In this document: in pieces, positions 51,186 through 60,265 of the stretch
Numbering within the stretch: the stretch's first letter is position 1
Layout: each line of letters starts with the position of its first letter
Origin: Flavobacterium sp. 123
GTDB lineage: Bacteria; Bacteroidota; Bacteroidia; Flavobacteriales; Flavobacteriaceae
Assembly: GCF_003634825.1 (NCBI RefSeq)
Contig: NZ_RBXD01000001.1
Span: 2,440,501 to 2,504,500 of the forward strand
Length of the DNA: 64,000 nt
Reading direction: 5' to 3'
The notes under the pieces: model-generated
The model's database searches: none
What the model saw: only the letters and a program-made list of their open reading frames with translations
Told to the model about the DNA's origin: nothing
Made by a program: the position numbers and the translations under genes

Positions 51186-52151
51186 TTATTTTTTAAAACA
51201 ATCGATAATTTGATAGGCTACTCTCAAAGCATCAGTTGCTTGTTCTAAAGTAACAACTGGAGTTGTGTTGTTATTAATAGCATCTGCAAATGATTCTAAT
51301 TCATCCAGAATAGCATTGTTTTGTTCTACATTAGGGTTTGAAAAGTAGATTTGCTTTTTGACACCTTCAGCGTTTTGTAAAATCATATCGAAATCTCCAG
51401 GTACTTCCGGAGCATCTTTCATTTTTACGACTTCACATTTCTTTTCTAGAAAATCAACAGAGATATAGGCATCTTTTTGAAAAAATCTTGATTTACGCAT
51501 GTTTTTCATCGAAATTCTGCTTGCAGTTAAATTTGCTACACAGCCATTTTCAAATTCAATTCGGGCATTAGCAATATCAGGAGTTTCACTGATAACAGAA
51601 ACACCGCTGGCATTGATATTTTTTACCTTAGATTTTACTACGCTCAAAATGGCATCAATATCATGAATCATTAAATCAAGAACCACAGGAACATCAGTTC
51701 CACGAGGATTGAATTCAGCTAAACGATGTGCTTCAATAAACATAGGATTTTCAATCATGTTTTTAGTAGCAATGAAAGCAGGATTGAATCGTTCTACATG
51801 ACCAACTTGTCCTTTTATATTATATTCTTTTGATAAAGCGATAATTTCTTCGGCTTCTTCAACAGTTGTTGAAATGGGTTTTTCAATAAATACGTGTTTT
51901 CCGGATTTGATTGAAACTTTCGCACATTTGTAATGCGAAAGGGTAGGAGTTACGATATCTATAACGTCAACAGCGTGAATTAATTTGGCGATGGTATCAA
52001 ATTGTTTGTATCCAAACTCAGCAGCAATTTTAGCTCCATTTTCTTGATTTTCATCATAAAAACCAACTAATTCATATTTTTCAGATTGTTGCAATAAGCG
52101 CAAATGTATTTTACCTAGATGCCCTGCACCTAATACTCCAATTTTCAGCAT
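51186..52151 (-). CDS. Gfo/Idh/MocA-family NAD(P)-dependent oxidoreductase
   Basis: A 321-residue sugar-type dehydrogenase. The N-terminal Rossmann fold begins IGVLGAGHLGKIHLRLLQQ, followed by DVIDIVTPTLSHYKCA and the family motif HVFIEKPISTTVEEAEEI. The C-terminal alpha/beta domain has VGHVERFNPAF and GTDVPVVLDLMIHDIDAILS (conserved HD). The substrate is unknown; many family members act on sugars or inositols. A TATTTTTG box (minus strand, 52168-52175) lies 16 bases before the start, so this gene has its own promoter, divergent from pcm. Confidence 0.92.
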   Translation of the reverse strand: MLKIGVLGAGHLGKIHLRLLQQSEKYELVGFYDENQENGAKIAAEFGYKQFDTIAKLIHAVDVIDIVTPTLSHYKCAKVSIKSGKHVFIEKPISTTVEEAEEIIALSKEYNIKGQVGHVERFNPAFIATKNMIENPMFIEAHRLAEFNPRGTDVPVVLDLMIHDIDAILSVVKSKVKNINASGVSVISETPDIANARIEFENGCVANLTASRISMKNMRKSRFFQKDAYISVDFLEKKCEVVKMKDAPEVPGDFDMILQNAEGVKKQIYFSNPNVEQNNAILDELESFADAINNNTTPVVTLEQATDALRVAYQIIDCFKK

Positions 52152-52167
52152 AATGATGTAATTTCTA

Positions 52168-52175
52168 CAAAAATA
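52168..52175 (-). promoter_or_regulatory. -7 box of the Gfo/Idh/MocA gene
   Basis: On the minus strand TATTTTTG (exact TAnnTTTG) ends 16 bases before the ATG. Confidence 0.5.
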
Positions 52176-52295
52176 GCAATTAATTGATTAAAAAATTATT
52201 GATATGGAACAATTATTTAATCAATTTTAATTTTAAAATTCAATATCTGAAATTAGAAATTGTTTTCTATTTTTACCAAAATAAAACTCCAAATT

Positions 52296-52937
52296 TTGAA
52301 AGACACAGCAAAACATCAAGGCCTTCGGAATCAATTAGTAAGCACTTTGCAACAAAAAGGAATTACCGACAAGGCTGTTTTGGAAGCGATAAAAAAAATC
52401 CCGAGGCATTTATTTTTGAATTCTAGTTTTGAAGATTATGCATATCAGGACAAAGCTTTCCCTATTGGCGCTGGTCAAACTATATCTCAGCCTTATACTG
52501 TTGCTTTTCAGTCTCAATTATTAGAAGTAAAGAAAGAGGATAAAATTTTAGAAATAGGAACAGGTTCTGGTTATCAAACAGCTGTTTTGTGCGCTATGGG
52601 AGCCAAAGTATATAGTGTGGAACGTCAAAATGAATTGTTCAAAAAAACTAATGTTTTGTTTCCAAAATTAGGAATTCGTCCGAAGCATCTTTCTTTTGGT
52701 GATGGTTATAAAGGATTGCCTAGTTATGCTCCTTTTGATAGTATTATTGTTACTGCTGGTGCGCCAATTATACCGCAACCATTAATGGCACAATTGAAAA
52801 TAGGAGGAAGGTTAGTAATTCCTTTAGGGGAAGATGTTCAAGTAATGACTTTATTAATTCGGAAAAATGAAACACAATTTGAAAAACATGAGTTTGGAGA
52901 GTTTCGTTTTGTACCTTTATTAGAAGATAAAAATTAA
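52296..52937 (+). CDS. pcm: Protein-L-isoaspartate O-methyltransferase
   Basis: SAM-dependent methyltransferase that repairs isoaspartyl residues in damaged proteins. The 213 residues show IPRHLFLNSSFEDYAYQDKA, the family motif GAGQTISQPYTVAF, SAM motif I KILEIGTGSGYQTAVL and post-motif VTAGAPIIPQPLMAQLKIGG. No ATG precedes the conserved part. The TTG at 52296, giving MKDTAKHQGLRNQLV, fits relatives best; a TTG at 52260 would add 12 hydrophobic/basic residues. The gene is divergent from the oxidoreductase and ends at a terminator. Confidence 0.93.
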   Translation: MKDTAKHQGLRNQLVSTLQQKGITDKAVLEAIKKIPRHLFLNSSFEDYAYQDKAFPIGAGQTISQPYTVAFQSQLLEVKKEDKILEIGTGSGYQTAVLCAMGAKVYSVERQNELFKKTNVLFPKLGIRPKHLSFGDGYKGLPSYAPFDSIIVTAGAPIIPQPLMAQLKIGGRLVIPLGEDVQVMTLLIRKNETQFEKHEFGEFRFVPLLEDKN

Positions 52938-52940
52938 AGT

Positions 52941-52966
52941 AAAACCCGCTAACTAGCGGGTTTTTT
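52941..52966. terminator. Terminator between pcm and the Fic gene (convergent)
   Basis: AAAACCCGC (52941-52949) pairs with GCGGGTTTT (52956-52964) around TAACTA, with T's on both sides. It lies between the converging pcm and fic genes and overlaps the edge of the fic stop codon. Confidence 0.9.
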
Positions 52967-54014
52967 ATTGGCCAATAATACTGATATAACGTTCTAAACT
53001 TTCTTTCTCCATTTGAGCAATAAAAAGAATAAAATCTTCCTTATTGTTTTTAGTTTGAGCAGTTTCAAGTGCTTGGTAGTATTGCATTCTACTTTCATAA
53101 TCACCTTTTATGTTGGCAATTATATAACCATGTTGCAACAAAATTAAGTTCATAACTAAACGAGAAGTTCTGCCGTTTCCATCTATAAATGGATGAATGG
53201 TGACTAAACGCTCATGCATTTCAGCAGCCAAAACAATTGGATGTAGATTGTTTTTATTGGTTTCAAACCAAATGAAAAAATCTTCCATTTCTTTGGCAAC
53301 TAGAAACGGTTGCGGAGGCATATGGCTACTTCCTTGAATCATCACTTGGACTTTTCTATAACGACCAGCATCTTCTGGATGAATTCCTCTTAGAATAAGA
53401 TTGTGAATTGAAAGTACTTCTCGTTCATTGATCAGAGTGTTTTTTTGCATCAATTCTTTGACGTAAGCAATTGCTTCTTGATGATTAATTACTTCAAGAT
53501 GCTCGCGCATACTTTTGCCTGATATCGTCAAGCCTTCATTGATAACCAAATCAGTCTCCCGAAGTGTCATAGTGTTTCCTTCGATACGGTTACTTTCAAA
53601 AGTATATTCTAATTCTAATGCCTGAGCAATACGATAACTATCAAAGGCTCTGAATGAATCTAACTTGGTTTTTAAGATATCAATTTCATCTAGAATTTTT
53701 TGTAATGTAGTTGATAGGCTTTTCTTTGCGGCTTTACTTTGGTATCTTATTTCATCTTCTGCAACCTGTAATGCTTTTAGTGCAAATTCATCTTGACCTA
53801 TTTCATAAAGAATTTTTTCTTTAAGCCAAGCTACCATTATTGTCTCTAAATCTATTTCAAGTAAGGTCGCAAGTTTTAGAACTTGATCTCTCGTAGGTTT
53901 TCTTGAGCCGCTTTCAAATTTACTGATTAAAGCTTGGTCAATTCCTGATCGTTGTGCCACTTCTCTAGTTTTGAGTCCTTTTAGTTCTCTTGCATTTTTG
54001 AGTAGTGTTTTCAT
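52965..54014 (-). CDS. XRE-type HTH plus Fic domain protein (class II Fic)
   Basis: A 349-residue cytoplasmic protein. Residues about 5-60 are an XRE helix-turn-helix (KTREVAQRSGIDQALISKFE). A Fic core follows with the active-site motif HPFIDGNGRTSRLVMNL, and before it the inhibitory motif SNRIEGN in TFESNRIEGNTM, which marks class II (self-inhibited) AMPylators. The active His is kept, so the enzyme should be functional once derepressed. Target unknown. A 12-bp palindrome across its promoter box (54033-54044) suggests the HTH binds its own promoter. Confidence 0.9.
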   Translation of the reverse strand: MKTLLKNARELKGLKTREVAQRSGIDQALISKFESGSRKPTRDQVLKLATLLEIDLETIMVAWLKEKILYEIGQDEFALKALQVAEDEIRYQSKAAKKSLSTTLQKILDEIDILKTKLDSFRAFDSYRIAQALELEYTFESNRIEGNTMTLRETDLVINEGLTISGKSMREHLEVINHQEAIAYVKELMQKNTLINEREVLSIHNLILRGIHPEDAGRYRKVQVMIQGSSHMPPQPFLVAKEMEDFFIWFETNKNNLHPIVLAAEMHERLVTIHPFIDGNGRTSRLVMNLILLQHGYIIANIKGDYESRMQYYQALETAQTKNNKEDFILFIAQMEKESLERYISIIGQ

Positions 54015-54032
54015 TGTTTTTAAAAATTTAAA

Positions 54033-54049
54033 TTGTCATGACAAATTTA
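54033..54049 (-). promoter_or_regulatory. fic promoter -7 box overlapped by a perfect palindrome
   Basis: On the minus strand the box TAAATTTG (54042-54049) overlaps the palindrome TTGTCATGACAA (54033-54044), 18 bases before the ATG. The encoded XRE-type HTH is a natural candidate to bind it. Confidence 0.6.
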
Positions 54050-54088
54050 GTCAATTTTTTAATAAAAAAATATTTTTGTCTTATTAAT

Positions 54089-54541
54089 TTAAAATGATTT
54101 TTTTATACGGTCTAAATCACGTTTAGTATCTTGCTCTTTTAGAGATTCACGCTTGTCATAGGTTTTCTTCCCTTTACAAAGACCAATTTGTAGTTTGGCC
54201 ATTCCTTTTTCATTTGTAAATAATTTTAAAGGAATAATGGTAAGACCTTTTGCTTGAACACTTCGGGCTAAACTTTTTAATTCTCTTTTGTTCAATAAGA
54301 GTTTTCTTTCGCTTCTGGATTTATGGTTAAATTGATTACCAAAAGCATATTCTTCAATATAAGTATTGATAGCAAAAAGTTCATTGTTATTAAATTCACA
54401 AAAACTTTCTGTTATATTGGCTTTACCAAGTCTAATTGACTTTATTTCAGTTCCTGCTAAAACAATTCCCGCCGTAAAAGTTTCAATTATTTCATAATCG
54501 AAACGGGCTCTTTTATTCTGTATGTTGACTGTTTTTAGCAT
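54089..54541 (-). CDS. smpB: SsrA-binding protein SmpB
   Basis: Binds tmRNA and brings it to stalled ribosomes (trans-translation). The 150 residues show NKRARFDYEIIETFTAGIVL, GTEIKSIRLGKANITESFCE, INTYIEEYAFGNQFNHKSRSERKLLLNKREL and the basic C terminus GKKTYDKRESLKEQDTKRDL. Length and order are typical. ATG 54541 (MLKTVNIQNKR) is used; the longer frame to 54562 runs into the TACTTTTG promoter box (54549-54556), only seven bases upstream of this ATG, so the transcript is nearly leaderless. No tmRNA gene was found in the window. Confidence 0.96.
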   Translation of the reverse strand: MLKTVNIQNKRARFDYEIIETFTAGIVLAGTEIKSIRLGKANITESFCEFNNNELFAINTYIEEYAFGNQFNHKSRSERKLLLNKRELKSLARSVQAKGLTIIPLKLFTNEKGMAKLQIGLCKGKKTYDKRESLKEQDTKRDLDRIKKSF

Positions 54542-54548
54542 AGGAGGA

Positions 54549-54556
54549 CAAAAGTA
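54549..54556 (-). promoter_or_regulatory. smpB -7 box
   Basis: On the minus strand TACTTTTG (exact TAnnTTTG) ends seven bases before the smpB ATG, which decides the start and implies a leaderless or near-leaderless mRNA. Confidence 0.55.
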
Positions 54557-54652
54557 TAACAAAAAAAAAATTTCTAAAGTAAATAAGTCCGAATTAACTG
54601 AAATTAATTTTGAAACATGATTTATATCAGCTTTTAAAACAAGTGTTGCATA

Positions 54653-54660
54653 TAATTTTG
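54653..54660 (+). promoter_or_regulatory. -7 box of the OmpW-family gene
   Basis: TAATTTTG, an exact TAnnTTTG, lies 26 bases before the ATG. No clear -33 element was seen. Confidence 0.5.
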
Positions 54661-54686
54661 TCGGAATAATTCTAAATCTATAAAAT

Positions 54687-55370
54687 ATGAAAAAAGTAAT
54701 TTTTGCCTTTTTTGCGGTGTCTTTTATGACTTTGAATGCTCAAACTAAAGAAGAGAATACTACAAAAGATTTTAAAAAATGGCAGGCACGTTTAAGAGGA
54801 GTTGCTGTAATTCCTTATGAAAGTGCTAAAATTGGAATAATTGGTGGTGATGTTGCCATTTCTAATACGGTTATTCCAGAATTAGATTTCACTTATTTTT
54901 TTACAGAACACTTTGCCGCAGAACTGATTTTAGGAACTTCAAAACACGATGTAAACACAGTTGGTTCTGATATTTCAGCAATAGGTGGGCCTACTAATTT
55001 TAATGTTGATTTAGGGAATGTTTGGTTATTACCTCCAACATTAACAGCTCAGTATCATTTTACACCGTTTTCAGAAAAAATATTTAAACCATATGTAGGA
55101 GCAGGTTTGAATTATACTATTTTTTATAATGCAGATCAAGGTGGAGTTGTGAAAAATGTTTCATACAAAAACAATGTTGGATATGCTTTTCAAGTAGGAT
55201 TTGATTTAATGTTATGTGATAAATTTTTTATTAATCTTGATGCCAAAAAACTATTCTTAAAAACAGATGTTACTGTTGACGCCTCTAATTTAGCTACAGG
55301 ATTAAGTATTCCTGCTGATGTTACAATAAACCCTTTAGTTTTAGGAATGGGAATAGGGATGAAATTCTAA
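54687..55370 (+). CDS. OmpW-family outer-membrane beta-barrel protein
   Basis: Outer-membrane protein of 227 residues: signal peptide ending TLNAQ, then eight-stranded-barrel-like sequence with WQARLRGVAVIPYESAKIG, IPELDFTYFFTEHFAAELILG, LLPPTLTAQYHFTPFSEKIFKPYVGAGLNYTIFYN, DKFFINLDAKKLFLKTDV and the final GMGIGMKF, all matching OmpW. The family forms narrow channels for small hydrophobic molecules; the physiological substrate is uncertain. It stands alone, with its own promoter and terminator. Confidence 0.93.
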   Translation: MKKVIFAFFAVSFMTLNAQTKEENTTKDFKKWQARLRGVAVIPYESAKIGIIGGDVAISNTVIPELDFTYFFTEHFAAELILGTSKHDVNTVGSDISAIGGPTNFNVDLGNVWLLPPTLTAQYHFTPFSEKIFKPYVGAGLNYTIFYNADQGGVVKNVSYKNNVGYAFQVGFDLMLCDKFFINLDAKKLFLKTDVTVDASNLATGLSIPADVTINPLVLGMGIGMKF

Positions 55371-55391
55371 AAAATATTTTTATACAAATTA

Positions 55392-55425
55392 AAAAAGTCA
55401 TTATTGTGAGATAGTGGCTTTTTTT
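55392..55425 (+). terminator. Terminator of the OmpW-family gene
   Basis: AAAAAGTCA (55392-55400) pairs with TGGCTTTTT (55415-55423) with one T-G pair, followed by further T. Confidence 0.75.
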
Positions 55426-55480
55426 ATGCTTCAACTAGTTTTAAATTATTGGCGCTCCAAATTTATTATATGTGATTCAG

Positions 55481-55488
55481 TATCTTTG
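55481..55488 (+). promoter_or_regulatory. -7 box of the VF530 gene
   Basis: TATCTTTG, an exact TAnnTTTG, ends only four bases before the ATG at 55493, implying a leaderless mRNA. Confidence 0.55.
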
Positions 55489-55492
55489 TTGA

Positions 55493-55729
55493 ATGGAAAA
55501 CAAAGCATCAAAAGATCTTTTGCATGGAATTACTCTCCAGAAAATAGTAGAAGAATTAGTAGAATTTTATGGTTTTGATACCTTAGGAGAGCTCATTAAA
55601 ATTAAATGTTTTAATGAAAACCCAAGTGTGAAATCGAGTTTGACTTTTCTAAGAAAGACAGATTGGGCCCGAAAAAAAGTAGAACAATTGTATGTTAAGA
55701 CACTTCCAAAGTTTAATAAAAGTGTTTAA
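55493..55729 (+). CDS. VF530-family small DNA-binding protein (DUF2132)
   Basis: A 78-residue protein that closely follows the VF530 family layout: [41 protein letters not shown] and [19 protein letters not shown]. The family has a helical fold and was reported to bind DNA; its cellular role is not known. Its stop codon overlaps the stop of the converging DUF3575 gene by 4 bases, leaving no room for a terminator. The start follows a TATCTTTG box by four bases. Confidence 0.92.
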   Translation: MENKASKDLLHGITLQKIVEELVEFYGFDTLGELIKIKCFNENPSVKSSLTFLRKTDWARKKVEQLYVKTLPKFNKSV

Positions 55730-56277
55730 TTTAAACGATAGGTAACCATAACTCCTCCTCTGTAGGGTAGCCATTCGCCACTTTTATTGTAATGTTTCGC
55801 TGTTTCGTAACGTTCTCCAGTACTTAGATAATAGCCTTTGTAAAACCCTTGTTGGTTTCCAGCTCCAAGAAAGCAGTCTAAACCAAATTTATCGTTTATT
55901 TTAGTTTGGTATCCAATGGTTGCGCCTATTACATATCCAAAACCTTTTTCATATTTGTCTGTATTTAAATAATTCCATTTCTGAAAATTAAATTTTGTTG
56001 CTCCAATGTGTGCTCCAACATAAAAACCATTATTTTTTTCATGAAAATGGTATCTATATTCAGGGATAAAAACATAAAATTGAGCAGGTTTACCTTTTAA
56101 TGACTTCCATGGAGAAGCTAAAATATCAAATTGAAATGTTGATTTCTTGCCTATACTTGTTTCAATACCAATATTTGGAATTGTTAGTAGAGTAGTTAAA
56201 GCATTTACTTTTATATAAGTCTGGCTTTGGGAATGAATAGAAAAGAAGAGAACAATAACAATAAATATTTTTTTCAT
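55726..56277 (-). CDS. DUF3575 family outer-membrane protein
   Basis: Exported protein of 183 residues: signal peptide ending SQSQ, then a small beta-barrel-like domain with [79 protein letters not shown] and GVMVTYRLN at the end. This layout matches DUF3575 proteins of Bacteroidota, some near fimbrial or adhesin genes; none lies nearby here. Function unknown. It overlaps the VF530 stop by 4 bases in convergent orientation. Confidence 0.82.
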   Translation of the reverse strand: MKKIFIVIVLFFSIHSQSQTYIKVNALTTLLTIPNIGIETSIGKKSTFQFDILASPWKSLKGKPAQFYVFIPEYRYHFHEKNNGFYVGAHIGATKFNFQKWNYLNTDKYEKGFGYVIGATIGYQTKINDKFGLDCFLGAGNQQGFYKGYYLSTGERYETAKHYNKSGEWLPYRGGVMVTYRLN

Positions 56278-56353
56278 GGTGTGAATTTGTGGTGCAAATA
56301 TAAAGATAATAGATAGCGATAAATTATTTTTTTATATTATATCAGCTATTTTG

Positions 56354-56905
56354 TTAGTGTTTGTTCAAAATAGAATAAATGACTGTATCTAAAAAACGGC
56401 CTTCATAAAATTGATTTTCTTTTAAATGTGCTTCTTTAATAAATCCATTTTTTTCTAAAACTTTGGCTGATGCATAATTTTCAGGAGCAATAATTGCCTC
56501 AATGGAATGTAATTTCATTATTTTGAATCCGTATTGAACTACTTCTTTAACAGCTTCTGATATAATTCCTTTTCCGTTGAATTCAGGGAGTAACATATAA
56601 CCTATTTCAGCACGATAGTCTTCTGGTTTCATTCTGTAATGACCAATGACACCAATAAGTTTAGGATTGCCTTTAATAGTAATTGCCCAATTTATAGCTT
56701 CATTATTTTCTATTTTACCTTCCATCATTGCAATATGTTCTAATGCATCTTCCGTAGTTTTTACTAAAGGTCTAGGGATGTATTTCATTGTATCTGGATT
56801 CGATCGCAAGGCAAAAATCTCATTTACATCAGTATTCTCAACACGTCTTAAAATTAGACGTTCTGTTTCAAGAATTGGAAAAGGGGAGAAATTGATTGTC
56901 AACAT
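56354..56905 (-). CDS. GNAT-family N-acetyltransferase (RimJ/RimL-like)
   Basis: Acetyl-CoA-dependent N-acetyltransferase of 183 residues. Features are LETERLILRRVENTDVNEIFALRS at the start, the motif-A region RAEIGYMLLPEFNGKGIISEAVKEVV with the acetyl-CoA-binding GKG, and IEAIIAPENYASAKVLEKNGF near the end. The layout is that of RimJ/RimL enzymes, which modify ribosomal proteins or many other amines; the target is unknown. It follows the aldose epimerase gene by 9 bases on the same strand and is probably cotranscribed with it. Confidence 0.93.
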   Translation of the reverse strand: MLTINFSPFPILETERLILRRVENTDVNEIFALRSNPDTMKYIPRPLVKTTEDALEHIAMMEGKIENNEAINWAITIKGNPKLIGVIGHYRMKPEDYRAEIGYMLLPEFNGKGIISEAVKEVVQYGFKIMKLHSIEAIIAPENYASAKVLEKNGFIKEAHLKENQFYEGRFLDTVIYSILNKH

Positions 56906-56914
56906 AAAAGTATA

Positions 56915-57766
56915 TTAAAGAATTTCGATACTAAATTTTGAATTGAAAATTTTGTTTGAATCTAAAATTTGAATGCCTTCTTTTTCAAATAAATTTCCGA
57001 AATTTTCATTGGTATCCGAATAGCCAAACCAAGGTTCAATACATATAAAAGGAGCATTCATTTTGGTCCAAATTCCTAAACTTGGAAAATCTTCAAAATT
57101 TACTTTCAAAAGTGGCTTTTCATTTTTTAAAATAGTCAACGTATTAGATTGTAGCGTTTTAAAAATTAAAGCATCGTTTTTGAACAATTCATACGTTAGT
57201 GAAATTTGTTTATTATGCACTTCTAAGGTCTTGGTTTTATTTGAAATCAAGTCGTTTTCTAAAAGGTAATATTCTAGAGGTTCTTCTTTTTCGAATGTCA
57301 TCGAGTAGTTTTCAAAATTTCCAGGCAAAGCAAAAGCAGGATGAGCTCCAATAGAAAAAGGCATTTTTGATTTACCAGTATTGATTACTTTATATTCAAT
57401 GTCTAAACTTGAATTTTGAAGCGTATACATAAGATGTAACTCAAATTCAAAAGGGTATTTTTTTAAAGTTTCGGCCGAAGATTTTATACAGAAAGTAGCA
57501 CTATTTTCTTTTTTGTCAATCAATTCGAATGTCATATCTCTAGCAAAACCGTGTCTAGAAAGATTATATTCTTTTTCTTCATATGAAAAGGAATTGTTTT
57601 TTAAGGTACCAACAATTGGAAATAAAATAGGAGAATGCTTCCCCCAGAAATCCGGATTACCTTCCCAAATGTATTCTGTAGTATTATTGTTTTTTAAGGA
57701 AATCAATTCGGCTCCAAAAGGATTTATTTCTGCTGTTAGAGTTGCGTTTTGTATTGTAGTTGTCAA
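56915..57766 (-). CDS. Aldose 1-epimerase family protein
   Basis: Beta-sandwich sugar mutarotase-like protein of 283 residues: NPFGAELISLKNNNTTEYIWEGN, FWGKHSPILFPIVGTLKNNSF, NLSRHGFARDMTFE (first active-site His), YKVINTGKSKMPFSIGAHPAFALP (second His) and FICIEPWFGYSDTNEN (Glu). These match the LacX-like branch of the family. It interconverts alpha and beta anomers of an unidentified sugar. It has a clean ATG start and is divergent from the M1 peptidase gene, from which 169 bases separate it. Confidence 0.92.
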   Translation of the reverse strand: MTTTIQNATLTAEINPFGAELISLKNNNTTEYIWEGNPDFWGKHSPILFPIVGTLKNNSFSYEEKEYNLSRHGFARDMTFELIDKKENSATFCIKSSAETLKKYPFEFELHLMYTLQNSSLDIEYKVINTGKSKMPFSIGAHPAFALPGNFENYSMTFEKEEPLEYYLLENDLISNKTKTLEVHNKQISLTYELFKNDALIFKTLQSNTLTILKNEKPLLKVNFEDFPSLGIWTKMNAPFICIEPWFGYSDTNENFGNLFEKEGIQILDSNKIFNSKFSIEIL

Positions 57767-57935
57767 AATTTCTCTGATTAGTTAAAAAAATGAATTTAGA
57801 CAGTAAATATATTTTATAAATTTTAATAATGATTAGAATTAATTCGATTTTATTTTCATAAAATTCTGTCAAAATTTGTCTAAGTAGTTTAAAATTCTCT
57901 TTTTTTTCATTTATTTGTGATATAAATAACAAGAA

Positions 57936-60200
57936 ATGAAAAATATTCGCTTCAAAGTCATTGTAAACTTGGCTTTATTATTCGGAATCACGTCTGTTTG
58001 GGCGCAAGATATTCCTTCAAATACGATAACAAAATCGGTATCAAAGTATGATTATCACGATGCATTTGCACCGTTTTTTTATACTAAGAATGGAACAAGT
58101 ACACGTTCGGCAAGTGGACAACCAGGTCCAGGATATTGGCAAAACAGAGCGGACTATCAATTGACAGCAAAACTTGACGAGAAAAACAATGAAATAACAG
58201 GAACTGAAATTCTTTCGTACACCAATAATAGTCCAGACAAAATGGATTTTATTTGGATGAATTTAGATCAAAATTTATTTAAATCTGATTCTCGTGGAAA
58301 TGCTGTTGTTCCTTTGGCAGGAAGTAGAAATGGTGCACAAGGTCAAATTTTTGACGGAGGTCATAAAATTAAATCAGTTAAAGTGATTTCAATCAGCAAT
58401 GGGAAATCTACAGAGACTGAGGCTAAATATAACATTAGCGATACTCGTATGCAGGTTTTTCTTCCTAAAGGATTAAATGCTAAAGGAGGAATTATAAAAC
58501 TTAAGATTGATTTTTCATTTATAGCTCCATTTGAAGGTTCTGATAGAATGGGTGTTTTAGAGACTAAAAATGGTAAAATTTTCACCATTGCACAGTGGTA
58601 TCCACGTATGTGTGTGTATGATGATGTAAGAGGTTGGAATACAAACCCTTATTTAGGAGCGTCTGAGTTTTATTTGGAATATGGTGATTTAGATGTTACT
58701 ATTACCGCGCCTTCAAATCATATTGTAGTTTGTTCAGGTGAATTGTTAAACCCAACAGCAGTATATTCAGCAGAAGAACAAAAACGTTTAGCTCAGGCAA
58801 AACAAAGTGATAAAACAGTTGTAATTCGCTCTGCTTCGGAGGTTGAAACTACATCAAAATTAGTTTCAAGCGCTACTAAAACATGGCATTATAAAGTTAC
58901 AAATGCTCGAGATATTTCTTGGTCTTCCTCTGCAGCGTTTATTTTGGATGGAGCAAAAATTAATTTACCAAGTGGGAAAAAAGCATTAGCACTTTCTGTT
59001 TACCCAGTTGAAAGTGATGGCGATAATGCTTGGGGACGTTCTACAGAATATACTAAGACATCTATCGAAAATTATTCAAAAAGATGGTTTGAATATCCTT
59101 ATCCAGTAGCTACGAATGTTGCAGGAAACGAAGGAGGGATGGAATATCCAGGAATTGTTTTTTGTGGATGGGAATCTAAAGGAGAAGATTTATGGGGAGT
59201 TACAGATCATGAGTTTGGTCACATTTGGTTTCCAATGATTGTTGGATCTAACGAACGTTATTTTGGCTGGATGGATGAAGGGTTTAATACTTTTATCAAC
59301 TCATTAAGTGCTTTAGATTTTAATAATGGGGAATACAAACCAAAACCTACAGATTTGCACGAGGAAGCAGAAGATTATACGAATCCAAAAAATGAACCTA
59401 TTTTAAGTTCTCCAGATAATATGAAAGAAGCTAATATTGGTCTTTTATGTTATTCAAAACCTAGTGCAGGATTGGTTATTTTGCGTGAGCAAGTTTTAGG
59501 ACCAGAACGGTTTGATTTAGCTTTACGTACTTATGTGGAGCGTTGGGCATACAAACATCCTACACCAGATGATTTTTTCAGAACTATTGAAAATGTTGCA
59601 GGAGAAGATTTAGGTTGGTTTTGGAGAGGATGGTTCCAATACAATTGGCGATTAGATCAAGGTGTAAACTCAATAAAGTATGTTAAAAATGATCCGAAAC
59701 GTGGTGTTGTTATTTCGATTGAAAATTTTGAAAAAATGGCAATGCCTGTTGTTTTAGATATAAAAACTAAAAGCGGAAAAGTTACTCGTGTGAAATTACC
59801 TGTTGAAGTATGGCAGCGAAATGTAGATTGGTCGTTTAAACATGATTCTACTGAAGAAATTGAAAGCGTAACTATTGACCCTGACCATGTTTTTCCGGAT
59901 AATAATGAGGCTAATAATGTATGGTCTTCAGCTACTGGTTTAGTTGAAAAAGATGTGATTTTAGATAGCTATTTGGGAAAATTTTCTAATAAAAATGCTC
60001 CAATTAAAATTACTATTACAGAAAAAAATAGTGTTTTGAATGTGTTAATAACAGATTATCCAAGTTTTACAGTAGAACAAATTGCAAAAGATGTTTTTGA
60101 ATCTAAAAGAGCTGGATTGAAATTTGAATTTAACGAAAGCAAAACAGGTTTTGATTTGATATTAAGCGACAAACAAAAAATTCCTTTTACAAAAGAATAG
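57936..60200 (+). CDS. M1-family zinc metallopeptidase, exported
   Basis: Secreted or periplasmic aminopeptidase-like enzyme of 754 residues. The signal peptide ends SVWAQ. An N-terminal beta-saddle domain precedes the catalytic region with [10 protein letters not shown] (the GAMEN-like substrate motif) and the zinc site [29 protein letters not shown] (HEFGH-x18-E). A C-terminal domain of about 150 residues follows. It releases N-terminal residues from peptides. A strong terminator, shared with the convergent agmatine genes, follows. Substrate range is unknown. Confidence 0.94.
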   Translation: MKNIRFKVIVNLALLFGITSVWAQDIPSNTITKSVSKYDYHDAFAPFFYTKNGTSTRSASGQPGPGYWQNRADYQLTAKLDEKNNEITGTEILSYTNNSPDKMDFIWMNLDQNLFKSDSRGNAVVPLAGSRNGAQGQIFDGGHKIKSVKVISISNGKSTETEAKYNISDTRMQVFLPKGLNAKGGIIKLKIDFSFIAPFEGSDRMGVLETKNGKIFTIAQWYPRMCVYDDVRGWNTNPYLGASEFYLEYGDLDVTITAPSNHIVVCSGELLNPTAVYSAEEQKRLAQAKQSDKTVVIRSASEVETTSKLVSSATKTWHYKVTNARDISWSSSAAFILDGAKINLPSGKKALALSVYPVESDGDNAWGRSTEYTKTSIENYSKRWFEYPYPVATNVAGNEGGMEYPGIVFCGWESKGEDLWGVTDHEFGHIWFPMIVGSNERYFGWMDEGFNTFINSLSALDFNNGEYKPKPTDLHEEAEDYTNPKNEPILSSPDNMKEANIGLLCYSKPSAGLVILREQVLGPERFDLALRTYVERWAYKHPTPDDFFRTIENVAGEDLGWFWRGWFQYNWRLDQGVNSIKYVKNDPKRGVVISIENFEKMAMPVVLDIKTKSGKVTRVKLPVEVWQRNVDWSFKHDSTEEIESVTIDPDHVFPDNNEANNVWSSATGLVEKDVILDSYLGKFSNKNAPIKITITEKNSVLNVLITDYPSFTVEQIAKDVFESKRAGLKFEFNESKTGFDLILSDKQKIPFTKE

Positions 60201-60219
60201 TTTAGGATTAGTTACATAA

Positions 60220-60252
60220 AAAAAACACCAGTATTTAGCTGGTGTTTTTTTT
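60220..60252. terminator. Bidirectional terminator between M1 peptidase and agmatine deiminase
   Basis: AAAAAACACCAG (60220-60231) pairs with CTGGTGTTTTTT (60239-60250) around TATTTAG, with T runs in both directions. Confidence 0.92.
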
Positions 60253-60265
60253 TTATCTTAAAATT

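Noticed and set aside
52184..52426. Plus-strand 80-residue frame before pcm
   Set aside because: It overlaps pcm in another frame, is rich in rare-looking residues and lacks any known domain.
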